DNA of 64,000 nucleotides from the NCBI GenBank assembly GCA_017461565.1, contig JAFTXQ010000013.1, forward strand, positions 62,001 to 126,000. Reading direction: 5' to 3'. Origin of the DNA: Oscillospiraceae bacterium. GTDB lineage: Bacteria; Bacillota; Clostridia; Oscillospirales; Ruminococcaceae. Every line of letters starts with the position of its first letter. Within the stretch, counting starts at the first letter, position 1. The translations under genes and the position numbers were made by a program. The notes below the pieces were generated by a model that was not told the DNA's origin, searched no databases, and was given only the letters and a program-made list of their open reading frames with translations. Shown one piece after another: positions 35,224 through 44,572 of this stretch.

Positions 35224-35622
35224 ATGTTTTGCAGAAAATGTGGGACTCAGCTCCCTGACGATAGTGAATTTTGCTTGAAATGCGGTGCTACCACAAGTAA
35301 CTCACCATTGCCTAGCCAAAATAACTCTATCACTTCGCCATTATTCAAATCAAACGCAAATAGTATGATATGTAAAAATTGCGGAAAGCCACTTACAACC
35401 AAATGGAAACATTGCCCATATTGCAATATCACAAACCCATTTTACATATCAGCTGAACCAAAGGAAGCTAACCCTGTGCAATCACAGCCACAAGTTATTA
35501 TACAAGAACGTGAGGTTATAAAGCCTGAAGAGCCGGGCTGTGCAACTTATATCGGTCGATTTGTTATTGGTATTTTTGTTTTATCAGTAATATGTAGTAT
35601 GTTGTCTCAATGTGGCGCTTAA
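35224..35622 (+). CDS. Small zinc-ribbon membrane protein
   Basis: 132 aa. An N-terminal zinc ribbon (MFCRKCGTQLPDDSEFCLKC) and a second one (CKNCGKPL...CPYC) are followed by a Pro/Gln-rich linker and one C-terminal membrane helix (RFVIGIFVLSVICSMLS). GGAGG precedes the start. It lies between two other zinc-ribbon genes with short gaps, so it is probably co-transcribed. Function unknown. Confidence 0.75.
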   Translation: MFCRKCGTQLPDDSEFCLKCGATTSNSPLPSQNNSITSPLFKSNANSMICKNCGKPLTTKWKHCPYCNITNPFYISAEPKEANPVQSQPQVIIQEREVIKPEEPGCATYIGRFVIGIFVLSVICSMLSQCGA

Positions 35623-35635
35623 AAGGAGGATCATT

Positions 35636-36355
35636 ATGTATTGTAACAAATGTGGAAATCAACTGCCGGACGATTCATGCTTTTGCAACAAGTGTGGTAA
35701 TCAACTTCAACCGATGTGTAGCACCTTGGAACAACCGGAAGAAATCAATGTATATGATGTAATATTAACCTTTCCTGGCATACACAAGGAAGAAGTAATA
35801 AGATTTATAAAAAGCAATAAAAATATAACATTGCAGGAAGCACAAAGTATAGCCAACAACACACCTGTGTTGATTTCAGGCAAACTTGACTATGCTGAAG
35901 CAGAGCTGTTGCGTTCGACATTAGAGAAACTAGGTGCAAAGGCAGACGTCTCTGTAACGCCAGCAGAAAGGTTTTACTATCAGGATGAATTCAATCGATT
36001 GGTTCAGGATTATAGTAACCTGACCCCTGATTGCATTGCTTCGCTGGAAAAAAGAAATCAGTTTATAAGTATTATAATTGAATGTAATAAAGCATTATAT
36101 ACCGGTGGAGCATTATCTTCACTTGCAAACATAGCATTTATGAAAAAAACAAAAGACAGGTACAAAGAGATCGCTCCGCAGGCGGATGCTGAAATAGAAA
36201 GATCCCAAAAAGAATTGGAAAAAGCAGTTTCAGAGCTTAACAAAAAATATGGCAATATGTATTTTGTTCACTCGCCTACTGAGGTTGCCAAAGAAATGGC
36301 TACGAATATTTATAAATATGTCAATAGCTTTACAAAGATTGGTAAGATGCTTTAA
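35636..36355 (+). CDS. Zinc ribbon fused to an L7/L12-C-terminal-like domain
   Basis: 239 aa starting MYCNKCGNQLPDDSC (AAAGGAGG 7 nt upstream; an earlier in-frame ATG at 35612 precedes it). After one zinc ribbon, residues about 39-105 (YDVILTFPGIHKEEVIRFI, ITLQEAQSIAN, AEAELLRSTLEKLGAKADV) match the pattern of the ribosomal L7/L12 C-terminal domain ('DV.L...G..K..VIK..R..TGL.L.EAK.LV...P....A..L...LE..GA.V.'). A predicted coiled-coil tail follows (about residues 180-210). The L12 fold binds translation factors; a role in interfering with translation is a speculative possibility. Confidence 0.7.
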   Translation: MYCNKCGNQLPDDSCFCNKCGNQLQPMCSTLEQPEEINVYDVILTFPGIHKEEVIRFIKSNKNITLQEAQSIANNTPVLISGKLDYAEAELLRSTLEKLGAKADVSVTPAERFYYQDEFNRLVQDYSNLTPDCIASLEKRNQFISIIIECNKALYTGGALSSLANIAFMKKTKDRYKEIAPQADAEIERSQKELEKAVSELNKKYGNMYFVHSPTEVAKEMATNIYKYVNSFTKIGKML

Positions 36356-36472
36356 CTAAATAACTAATTTTATCATATCATTAAGTTGCTGCTAAACCAC
36401 ATCAACGGTGTATAATACTGCAAAGCATAATCCCCCTAAACATAACAGTAAAAACCTAAAGGAGGTAATGCT

Positions 36473-36673
36473 ATGCTTGACAGCAACGACATATTACAGA
36501 TCATCAATGAATATGGAGAGCTGACCCTGGTGCAAAGGAGATGTCCTGATTGTATCTTCACAAAAGCACGCTTGCAGCAGCTTGAAGAAACGATGCACTC
36601 ACCTGAATTCAAGGCACTTGTCAGAGTTGACGCTGATGATATCATTCAGATGTTCAGGGATAATTTACAATAA
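36473..36673 (+). CDS. Hypothetical protein (66 aa)
   Basis: Starts MLDSNDILQIINEYGELTLV with AAAGGAGG 8 nt upstream. It contains a CPDC pair (RRCPDCIFTKARL) and an acidic C-terminus. It is 11 nt before an excisionase-like HTH gene, likely the same transcript. I do not recognise the family. Confidence 0.6.
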   Translation: MLDSNDILQIINEYGELTLVQRRCPDCIFTKARLQQLEETMHSPEFKALVRVDADDIIQMFRDNLQ

Positions 36674-36684
36674 GGGGGATAACT

Positions 36685-36870
36685 ATGTTTGAGGATTACA
36701 ATGATATGATAACTGTTGAGGAGCTTTGCTATATGCTCCGTATCGGTAGGAACAAGGCTTATGAGCTTTTGCGCAGCGGCAGGATAGGAGCCTTTCGTGA
36801 CGGACGGCTATGGATGATACCAAAGGTGGCTGTTATCGAGTACATCACCACATCGAGAAAAAGAGCATAA
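36685..36870 (+). CDS. Excisionase-like HTH_17 protein (61 aa)
   Basis: Winged-helix MerR/Xis-like domain: MITVEELCYMLRIGRNKAYELLRSG, then GRLWMIPKVAVIEYI. Closely related to 52672-52854 and 52898-53092 of the second element. GGGGG lies upstream of the ATG, and a terminator follows. Probably a regulator or a recombination directionality factor. Confidence 0.85.
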   Translation: MFEDYNDMITVEELCYMLRIGRNKAYELLRSGRIGAFRDGRLWMIPKVAVIEYITTSRKRA

Positions 36871-36874
36871 AACT

Positions 36875-36908
36875 ATGGAGCAGGCTTCAGAACCTGCTCC
36901 ATAATCTT
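36875..36908 (+). terminator. Terminator after the small HTH gene
   Basis: ATGGAGCAGG pairs with CCTGCTCCAT, followed by AATCTTTT. Confidence 0.8.
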
Positions 36909-36998
36909 TTGCGATACAATTCATTTAAGATGTAACGACTGAAGATTGCCAATTATTTTTTTGGATTTTTCAGAAAAAAATTCAAAAAAATAGTTCTC

Positions 36999-37027
36999 TG
37001 GAAATACATAAATGTGTGTGATATAAT
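36999..37027 (+). promoter_or_regulatory. Promoter of the SF3 helicase gene
   Basis: TGGAAA (36999-37004) and TATAAT (37022-37027), spacer 17 bp. Confidence 0.5.
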
Positions 37028-37094
37028 TAAATTACGGTTAAGTTAGGTGGCCACTCTAAATGAAACCGATACTTTTTATTAGGAGGTATCCGAT

Positions 37095-38882
37095 ATGGAG
37101 GATATAACCACTACTCAAACACCATTACCATTTGGTATCCCTGACGGCGACAAGGTAAACTATTTGGTGAAGATAAAAGACGGCAACGATACTAACTATG
37201 CTGTTTATACAAAATCATCAGATGGTAGATCTTCTCCATTTTTAGTTCCACATGATTCTTATGAAGAAGCTCTTGCAACAGTATTGCCACTATCAAAAGA
37301 AGTAAGCACACCAATTGAACCTATAGAACAACCCACGCAACCGCCAAATATACAATGTTGTACCAGTCAATCGACACCAATACAACAATCTTCCTTAGCT
37401 CTTGCGGTTAAGCCAAACGAACCACCCCATGCTACTGCAACACCAGTCGTGACGCAATGCGAGACAGATCCGCCCAGGATAGGGGTTAAACAGGAATTGA
37501 TCCCCACAAACGGCAATGCAAATAACTCCCCACAACAAGCTGTTATCATCGAAAAGAAAAAAGAGGAAATATCGAGCTTCGATGTATCTTCCGATATAGT
37601 GGATAAACTTCCATTTAAAATAGTTGATAAAGAACTCTACTGTTTTAATGGATGCTATTATTCTATTGTGGACAGCTATGATGTCAATTTCTTGATAATG
37701 GAATTATGTCCAGATGAAGTACGAGCAAAGGGATATCCAAGATTTGTCAAGGATATCCAAGAGTTCATACGGATGCGTCCTGAACTTGTATTTAACAAAT
37801 CCATTCAAAACAGCTTCCCACACTGTTTGGCATTCAACAATGGAGTGTTAGATTTGCAGAATTGGATCTTGGTTCCCCATTCACCGGATATTTTTTTGAC
37901 ATACAAGGTCTGTACAGATTTCTATTCTACCGCAAATCTTGATACACCTATATTTGATAGATATTTAATGCAGACCTTTAACGGAGAGCCTCAGCTTATT
38001 GAGAGAATGTGGGAAAGTCTGGGTTACCTGATCACAAACGATCACAACGGAAAGGTTTTCTTCGTACTTCAAGGCGTTGGCGACAGCGGCAAGAGTATGT
38101 TGATACACTTCATTGAAAGCCTTTTCCCCGAATCCCTTATCTGTCCTGCACAGCTATCGGATTTCGGTGAACGCTTTGGTATGAGCATTATGAACGGCAA
38201 GAAGCTGTGCATTTGTGCAGACCTACCAAAAAAGCCGATCAACGAACAGGCGGCAGGCATGATAAAGGCTATGACAGGCGGAGATGTAATAGCTTGTGAA
38301 GGCAAATATGAGGCTAAAAAGACCTTCAAAAATACCGCAAAGCTTATCTGCGCCACGAACCATCCTGTTACGCTTGCATCTGAAGATGAAGCTTTTATGC
38401 GTAGGATGATAATCATTCCTTTTATGTACAGTATCCCCAAAGAGCAACAAGACCATATGCTTATCGAGAAGCTCAAAGATGAGAAACAAGCTATAGTCAT
38501 CAAGGCTCTCCAGGCATACTGTAGATTGAGAGACAGGAATTACGTTTTTTCAGGGAGCAACCTGGTAAATGCCCTTCGATTGAATGCAGCACCAGTTGTT
38601 GTTTCCACCGAATCCCTTATTGAGGAGTTAGTCAACCTTCATTGTAAATTTGTATCAGAGGAACAGTTCACATCCACAGATGACCTTTGTACGGCATATA
38701 ATCAATTCACATCACAAAGGGGTCTGCCGATGATGGACAAGACCGACTTCTCTAAAAGGTTAAAGGAGAAGTATTCCCCCAGAATAACCGATGACCGAGT
38801 AACGGTAAGCGGCAAAAAGACCAGAGGCTACAGAGGAATCATTCTGGTTGAAGCACAGACCGAGACCACGGACCAACAATAA
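37095..38882 (+). CDS. SF3 helicase / phage-plasmid primase P4-like replication protein
   Basis: 595 aa. A low-complexity Pro/Gln/Thr-rich N-terminal region (about 150 residues) is followed by a D5_N-like domain and an SF3 helicase core: Walker A GVGDSGKS (about residues 326-333), Walker B-like KLCICADLPK, and the sensor CATNHPV. GGAGG precedes the ATG. Such proteins start replication of integrated or satellite elements after excision. Followed by the excisionase and integrase genes. Confidence 0.88.
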   Translation: MEDITTTQTPLPFGIPDGDKVNYLVKIKDGNDTNYAVYTKSSDGRSSPFLVPHDSYEEALATVLPLSKEVSTPIEPIEQPTQPPNIQCCTSQSTPIQQSSLALAVKPNEPPHATATPVVTQCETDPPRIGVKQELIPTNGNANNSPQQAVIIEKKKEEISSFDVSSDIVDKLPFKIVDKELYCFNGCYYSIVDSYDVNFLIMELCPDEVRAKGYPRFVKDIQEFIRMRPELVFNKSIQNSFPHCLAFNNGVLDLQNWILVPHSPDIFLTYKVCTDFYSTANLDTPIFDRYLMQTFNGEPQLIERMWESLGYLITNDHNGKVFFVLQGVGDSGKSMLIHFIESLFPESLICPAQLSDFGERFGMSIMNGKKLCICADLPKKPINEQAAGMIKAMTGGDVIACEGKYEAKKTFKNTAKLICATNHPVTLASEDEAFMRRMIIIPFMYSIPKEQQDHMLIEKLKDEKQAIVIKALQAYCRLRDRNYVFSGSNLVNALRLNAAPVVVSTESLIEELVNLHCKFVSEEQFTSTDDLCTAYNQFTSQRGLPMMDKTDFSKRLKEKYSPRITDDRVTVSGKKTRGYRGIILVEAQTETTDQQ

Positions 38883-39084
38883 TTATTTTTATAGCAAACT
38901 AATCTTGCAATGCGACCGGGACCGGAGACCGGTGATAAATATCGGCTTTATTACGCTGAAAAGCCTCTTGTAAAGAGTTTTTCAGTGGTCTGTGGTCCTG
39001 GGCTGTTGCGATGTTTGGGAAATCTCCCATTTTCGATAATATATTATATATCTGAACTACAATATACCGAAAGGAGTATTAATT

Positions 39085-39411
39085 ATGGCAAAAACAATTA
39101 ACCCATCCGTACCCGAAACGGTGATCATCTCCCCGATTCCGCTGTTATCCGAACAGGACAGCCCTAAGATGGTCAACACTATCGGAGAAACCGCCCGCTA
39201 CTGCCGTATGATGAACATTGGTGTCAGCGAGAGCACTATCCGCTTTCTGTGCAAGAGCGGAGCTATCCCCTGCATAAGAGTTGGCAGTAAGATATTGCTG
39301 AACTGGGAGATATTTATGGATTATCTGAAATCGGGAGGCAGCCGTTCCGCTCCGCCCGTCCAGCAACCGACTACCGGAATACATGCAATACCCGAAAAGC
39401 TTAAAGTGTGA
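39085..39411 (+). CDS. Excisionase / HTH DNA-binding protein
   Basis: 108 aa. HTH_17-type core: ETARYCRMMNIGVSESTIRFLCKSGAIPCIRVGSKILLNWEIFMDYL. It is 15 nt before the integrase, as expected for a Tn916-type Xis. The second element carries a homologue at 47239-47571 in the same relation to its integrase. AAAGGAG lies before the ATG. Confidence 0.88.
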   Translation: MAKTINPSVPETVIISPIPLLSEQDSPKMVNTIGETARYCRMMNIGVSESTIRFLCKSGAIPCIRVGSKILLNWEIFMDYLKSGGSRSAPPVQQPTTGIHAIPEKLKV

Positions 39412-39426
39412 AAGGGAGCATGGTAA

Positions 39427-40827
39427 ATGGCACATATCGAAAAGCGAGGCAATAAATATCGGATACGGATATCCGATGGCTTCGACCCTTTGACAGGAAA
39501 GCGGCGCTTCAAGAATATGACCTGGACTCCTGAAGCAGGAATGACCGAGCGGCAGATCGAAAAGGAGCTTGAGCGGCAAGCAGTCCTCTTTGAGGAGAAG
39601 AACAGCCGCAACATGATACCGGATGACAGAACTACATTATCTGAATTTGTGGAGATCTGGCTGAAGGATTACGCCGAGCCAAATCTTAAAAAGACTACTC
39701 TCGCACAGTATAAAACATTACTTGTGAGGATACTGGAGGGTCTTGGACATCTCAGGATGTCCAAGATATCCCCTGCTCACATAAACATCTTCTACGCTAA
39801 CCTTCGTGAAAACGGCATCCGTGTTGACGGTAAGTATATCTGCATAACGGATTTCAGAAAATTCCTTAAGGATAACAATATCTCCAGACAAAAGCTATCA
39901 GACTATTCAAGAGTATCTATGAGTACGATAGAAGCTATCGTTAACGGCACAAGAGTCAGCAAGGCGACCGCCAGAAAGCTTTGTGATACAATGAATATCA
40001 GCATAGACCTTCTGTTTGAGCCTGAACACATTGACAAGCCTCTTGCCCCCAAAACTCTTTCACACTATCACAAGCTGCTGAAATCCATATTTGCTAAAGC
40101 AGTCAAGTGGAATGTTATCTATGACAACCCTTGTGAACGAGTAGACCCGCCAAAGCTCCAGCGGAAAGAGGCGGAATACCTGTCCGAGACCGAGACCAGG
40201 CAGCTGATGGACGCATTGGACGACGCCCCGATACAGTACAGGGTAATGGTATATATGATGGTCTACCTCGGAGCAAGACGAGGCGAGATATGCGGTCTTG
40301 AATGGAATGACATCGACTGGGAAAATAACCGCATCCATATTCAAAGGAATCTTCTCTATCTTCCCGAGGTAGGTACTTATGAAGATACTCCAAAGACCGA
40401 GACCTCCAACAGGATAGTGGTCATTCCAAACCGCATAACAGATATGCTTCGTGAGCTTCTGGAGTGTCAGAACCAACAGCGTGACCAGCTGCTGGACCAC
40501 TGGGTAGAAAGCGGCAAGATATTCACTCAATTTAATGGCAGCCCTATACATCCATCCACCATTACCAAATGGCTCAACAAATTCTGCAAGACCAAAGGTC
40601 TGCCACATATTTATCCACACATGTTGAGACACACATCAGCTACAATGCTTCTTATGCAGGGCTTGCCGCTGAAAGCGGTATCAAAGCGGCTCGGACATGC
40701 TCAGGCAAGTACCACAAGTGACATATATGGACATAGCCTTCTGTCTGTTGACGAGATAGCTGCCGAAGCACTTGATAATATGCTTGACCCCGCAAGTAAG
40801 TTGAAAGGAACTAACGACACAAACTGA
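39427..40827 (+). CDS. Tyrosine integrase with an XRE-type HTH inserted in the core-binding domain
   Basis: 466 aa. An AP2-like arm-binding N-terminus (residues 1-50) is followed by the first part of the core-binding domain (70-135). Then comes an XRE HTH (about 143-198: FRKFLKDNNISRQKLSDYSR, VSMSTIEAIVNGTRVSKATA), after which the core-binding domain resumes (LAPKTLSHYHKLLKSIFAKAVKW). The catalytic domain has ARRGEICGLEW, HMLRHTSATMLL, RLGHAQASTTSDIYGH with the tyrosine nucleophile. It recombines the tRNA-Arg att site of element 1. Confidence 0.93.
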   Translation: MAHIEKRGNKYRIRISDGFDPLTGKRRFKNMTWTPEAGMTERQIEKELERQAVLFEEKNSRNMIPDDRTTLSEFVEIWLKDYAEPNLKKTTLAQYKTLLVRILEGLGHLRMSKISPAHINIFYANLRENGIRVDGKYICITDFRKFLKDNNISRQKLSDYSRVSMSTIEAIVNGTRVSKATARKLCDTMNISIDLLFEPEHIDKPLAPKTLSHYHKLLKSIFAKAVKWNVIYDNPCERVDPPKLQRKEAEYLSETETRQLMDALDDAPIQYRVMVYMMVYLGARRGEICGLEWNDIDWENNRIHIQRNLLYLPEVGTYEDTPKTETSNRIVVIPNRITDMLRELLECQNQQRDQLLDHWVESGKIFTQFNGSPIHPSTITKWLNKFCKTKGLPHIYPHMLRHTSATMLLMQGLPLKAVSKRLGHAQASTTSDIYGHSLLSVDEIAAEALDNMLDPASKLKGTNDTN

Positions 40828-40836
40828 CATAGCTAT

Positions 40837-40876
40837 CCGCAGACAGAGCGTATCTGTCTGCGGTGGGTTATTTTTT
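40837..40876 (+). terminator. Terminator of the integrase operon
   Basis: CCGCAGACAG pairs with CTGTCTGCGG, followed by TGGGTTATTTTTT. Confidence 0.8.
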
Positions 40877-40950
40877 GTATGTGTCCCGCTTGAATTATTA
40901 TCATTAATATGCTATACTATAAATATATGACATCGAAAGGGGCTGATAAA

Positions 40951-42495
40951 ATGGCAAAGAAATTCAATATCAACGGTACCTGTCTGCCCGAAAAGCATTA
41001 TATGGTAAACCTCGATACTCGTCTGAAAAAGATACGCAGTATGGTTGAGGATGGCGAGTATTTTGTTATAAACAGAGCCAGACAGTACGGCAAGACCACT
41101 ACTCTGTGGGCAATAAACCGTGAGCTTAAGAATGATTATCTTGTTATCCTGCTTGACTTTCAGTGCCTTTCCAACTCCGCTTACGAAAACGAGAATGCCT
41201 TTTCTACAGCCTTTGCCGCATTGTTCGTTGAAGCTGCATCAAATTCGGGTGTAAATACCGATGCCCTTGACGATTTCAGAAGCAGCACAGCAGATGATAT
41301 AAAACTGCCTAAGCTGTTCACTGCACTTAACCAGCTTATAAGTAATGAGGATAAAGAGATCGTTCTTATAATAGATGAAGTAGACAGTGCTTCAAATAAT
41401 GTCGTATTTCTTGACTTCCTTGCACAGCTAAGAGCTGCATACCTGAGCCGTAACATCAGAAAGACCTTCCAGTCCGTTATTCTGGCAGGAGTATATGACA
41501 TACGCAATCTCAAGCTGAAGCTCCGCCCTGACGAGCAGCATCAGTACAACAGCCCCTGGAATATTGCCGCTCCGTTTGATGTGGATATGAGCTTCTCCGC
41601 CGCTGACATAGCGGGTATGCTTACTGATTATGAATCTGACCATTCCACAGGTATGGATATTGCGGCTATCTCACAGGAAATCTATAATTACACCTCGGGG
41701 TATCCGTTCCTTGTTTCAAGGATATGTAAGCTGATCGATGAGCAGCCTCTCTCCTGGGATATTGACGGAGTTGAAAGAGCAGTAAAGCTGATACTCAACG
41801 AAAAGAATACGCTTTTTGATGACCTATTCAAGAAGCTTCACGAATACAGCTCACTGCTAGATATCCTCAGAAGGATGCTTTTCAGCGGCATCAGTTATTC
41901 CTATAATCTCTATGACCCTGCCATTGATCTCGGAACGATGTTCGGTATCCTTGCCAATAACAACGGCTCTCTGTGTGTTACTAACCGTATATTTGAGACT
42001 ATGCTGTATAACTACTTCCTTTTTGAAGAGCAGAACAGCAAGACCTACAGCGCAGGTGCACTGAACAAGAATCAGTTTGTCGAAAACGGCGAGCTGAATA
42101 TGGATCTTGTGATGCAGAAGTTCGTGGAGCATTTCACAGAGGTGTACAGGGATAACGACAGTACATTCGTTGAGGAGAACGGAAGAAAGCTGTTCTTACT
42201 GTACCTTAAGCCTATCATTAACGGTACAGGAAACTACTATATCGAAGCCGCAACAAGAGATATGAAACGTACCGATATCGTCATAGACTACCTCGGAAAG
42301 CAGTTCATAATCGAAATGAAGATATGGCACGGCGACGAGTACAACAAGCGAGGCGAAAAGCAACTCGCAGAATATCTTGACTCCTACAAGCAGGATAAGG
42401 GCTGGCTCCTCAGCTTTAATTTCAACAAGAATAAAAAGGTGGGTATAACCACCATAGAATGCGACGGCAAGACGATTGTTGAGGCTGTTGTTTAA
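40951..42495 (+). CDS. AAA ATPase-like + PD-(D/E)XK nuclease-like protein
   Basis: 514 aa starting MAKKFNINGTCLPEKHYMV (AAAGGGG 8 nt upstream). Residues about 35-230 form the AAA-ATPase_like domain (ARQYGKTTTLWAI as Walker A; VLIIDEVDSA as Walker B). The C-terminal 120 residues have the restriction-fold signature (RTDIVIDYLGKQFIIEMKIW, with the D...ExK triad). This combination is widespread in gut Clostridia and Bacteroidetes, often in many copies and linked to mobile DNA; its role is unknown. Own terminator at 42502-42534. Confidence 0.85.
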   Translation: MAKKFNINGTCLPEKHYMVNLDTRLKKIRSMVEDGEYFVINRARQYGKTTTLWAINRELKNDYLVILLDFQCLSNSAYENENAFSTAFAALFVEAASNSGVNTDALDDFRSSTADDIKLPKLFTALNQLISNEDKEIVLIIDEVDSASNNVVFLDFLAQLRAAYLSRNIRKTFQSVILAGVYDIRNLKLKLRPDEQHQYNSPWNIAAPFDVDMSFSAADIAGMLTDYESDHSTGMDIAAISQEIYNYTSGYPFLVSRICKLIDEQPLSWDIDGVERAVKLILNEKNTLFDDLFKKLHEYSSLLDILRRMLFSGISYSYNLYDPAIDLGTMFGILANNNGSLCVTNRIFETMLYNYFLFEEQNSKTYSAGALNKNQFVENGELNMDLVMQKFVEHFTEVYRDNDSTFVEENGRKLFLLYLKPIINGTGNYYIEAATRDMKRTDIVIDYLGKQFIIEMKIWHGDEYNKRGEKQLAEYLDSYKQDKGWLLSFNFNKNKKVGITTIECDGKTIVEAVV

Positions 42496-42501
42496 ATAAT
42501 C

Positions 42502-42534
42502 AAAGCCGATAGCACATCTGTACTGTCGGCTTTT
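42502..42534 (+). terminator. Terminator of the ATPase/nuclease gene
   Basis: AAAGCCGA pairs with TCGGCTTT, followed by TTGC. Confidence 0.65.
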
Positions 42535-42565
42535 GCTGTAAATATTCAGAAACGGAGGATGTATT

Positions 42566-44572
42566 ATGGAAGAACGCAACATTTCCGAGGATAAGGAGTT
42601 TATTGAAAAGCTTGATAAAGCGGTTGACAAGCAGATGTCAGGAAAAAGCAACGATAACAACAGCTTTGATCTGATCGACTATGTTTATAGTGCGATTAAG
42701 GACTACTATATAGGTATTGAAACTGATAGTTCCAAAGAACAACAAACATCTCCCTGCTTCGGAGACAAGGATTTCGGAAATGATTTCTTTGAGATGATAA
42801 AGCAGGATATATGTCTTGAACTGCTTTATAGAAGGATGACAAAGCCACTTGAGGATATATGCTCTGAAATGGAAGATGGCAAGCCATACAATCTAATTTC
42901 AACATTGCAGGATAAGTATGATCCTATGCTGTTTGAGTATCCTACGTTTTCTTTTTATGTGGATATTTATGGCAAGTTGAGCGATGAAACGATAAAGACT
43001 GTTCCAAATATGTATAGATCAAATCATAAGTTCCACACAATCAATGACTTAATATCATTACATGATTATCTGCGTACTTCATCACAGAAATATATTGCTA
43101 CCAAAGAAGATTACTCAATAATGCAAGCAGTAAACGAATGCTATATGGAGCGTACCTATAATTTCTTTATTAAGCAACATTTATATCTTTATTTTTCTAG
43201 TACGCTTAAGGAAATAATCAAGGACAAGATTGCACCATATAATGTTTTCGCAAAGCTTGGCAAAGATGGAATTATTGGATATAAAGAGAAAAGCCAATCA
43301 GCGGGTGTTACATTAAGAAAAATAGATGAAACAATAGATGCATCAAAAGAAAAAGCTATCAATGTATTGATATACGGTTTTATCAAAAAAGATGATTTCC
43401 CATTTTGGGCAAATATTACCTTTAAAGAATTGCAGGTTCATTTTCCTTACCTTTCAGATGAGTTTTATAATTTATTTTGCAAAGCAATAAAACGATATAA
43501 ACTTGGAAAGTATTTCAAAAAGAAAGATAAAAATCCGTTACTTCCGTTAGCAGGATATCCTCGTTTTATCGTTAATCTAGTGGATTACATCGTTACAGCC
43601 ATAAGTGATGATATTCTCATAATTGGTTGTGGTGATAACAGAGCAATTTTTAGTAACATGGACAACAGACTGGCTGTTACCATACAATACCAGAATATTT
43701 TGCAAAAAATAATAAAACTCAAACTGTCCACCGATAATGATAATAAATTCTCAGACGAAGAGAAAAAATTTTTATTTTGTTTTGCTAACACAGAAATTCC
43801 GAAGATTTCAGCAAGTGATATAAAGCACCATATTACATATATTGAATATCTTAATATGTTTGATAAAGCTATTGATCAATGCCTAAATACTGTTAGTGAC
43901 GAAAATATTTCAGTTCCACAGAACATAAATAATTATATCCGTATATTTACAAAAGCTGTTACTGATTCTCTTAATTATTACCTCGATGAAATAAAAACAC
44001 AAAAAAGGCTATTACAGCATAGCCAAATACAGACAATACAGGACCTTAATCGATATATCAACTCATACAACACATATTCCGAAAGTATGGAATTCGCTCA
44101 ACAGTGTGCAACATATGAATTTGTCATTACACGTTCATATTTCTTTAAAAAATATATGGACGAAAAATACGCGATAAGTTTTATAACTAACACCAATTAT
44201 ATCAAAAGCGCAGGACTGATGATGGCTACGGTTAATAAAATTTATAGCAGCACATTAGAAGTTATTGTAAAATACGCAAAAAAATACAAAATAAGTCTTG
44301 ACGAAGAATATCTAAAAGATCGCTCATATAATCTTATCTCAATTGTTGATATATCTGAAGATGAAACCAGTAATACGGAAGACAAAACAGATAATACGGA
44401 AGATGAGACCAAAAATGTAGATTTTGTTCCTCTGCACATCCAGAATTTGATTGTTTATGATATAACAACTAAACCAAGACCATACTTTATACCTTTCTTT
44501 AGTAAGGACCATAGCGAACCGACCGCAATTCTGGGTACACCTTTGGGTACACCTGTACCCGAAACACTGTGA
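42566..44572 (+). CDS. Large hypothetical protein next to attR (668 aa)
   Basis: Starts MEERNISEDKEFIEKLDKAV with CGGAGG upstream. Mostly helical, soluble, AT-rich, with no motif I recognise. A low-complexity acidic stretch near the end contains the repeats NTEDKTD and NTEDETK. The last residues (ILGTPLGTPVPETL) are encoded by the GGGTACA repeats proposed as integrase arm sites, so the gene's 3' end doubles as the recombination region. Its position at the distal end of the element is typical of cargo such as defence genes. Confidence 0.65.
   Translation: MEERNISEDKEFIEKLDKAVDKQMSGKSNDNNSFDLIDYVYSAIKDYYIGIETDSSKEQQTSPCFGDKDFGNDFFEMIKQDICLELLYRRMTKPLEDICSEMEDGKPYNLISTLQDKYDPMLFEYPTFSFYVDIYGKLSDETIKTVPNMYRSNHKFHTINDLISLHDYLRTSSQKYIATKEDYSIMQAVNECYMERTYNFFIKQHLYLYFSSTLKEIIKDKIAPYNVFAKLGKDGIIGYKEKSQSAGVTLRKIDETIDASKEKAINVLIYGFIKKDDFPFWANITFKELQVHFPYLSDEFYNLFCKAIKRYKLGKYFKKKDKNPLLPLAGYPRFIVNLVDYIVTAISDDILIIGCGDNRAIFSNMDNRLAVTIQYQNILQKIIKLKLSTDNDNKFSDEEKKFLFCFANTEIPKISASDIKHHITYIEYLNMFDKAIDQCLNTVSDENISVPQNINNYIRIFTKAVTDSLNYYLDEIKTQKRLLQHSQIQTIQDLNRYINSYNTYSESMEFAQQCATYEFVITRSYFFKKYMDEKYAISFITNTNYIKSAGLMMATVNKIYSSTLEVIVKYAKKYKISLDEEYLKDRSYNLISIVDISEDETSNTEDKTDNTEDETKNVDFVPLHIQNLIVYDITTKPRPYFIPFFSKDHSEPTAILGTPLGTPVPETL
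44533..44560 (+). repeat. Possible integrase arm-type sites, right end of element 1
   Basis: GGGTACA at 44533 and 44545 (12-bp spacing) and inverted TGTACCC at 44554. The same heptamer is at 22472 and 22483 near attL. Confidence 0.5.
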
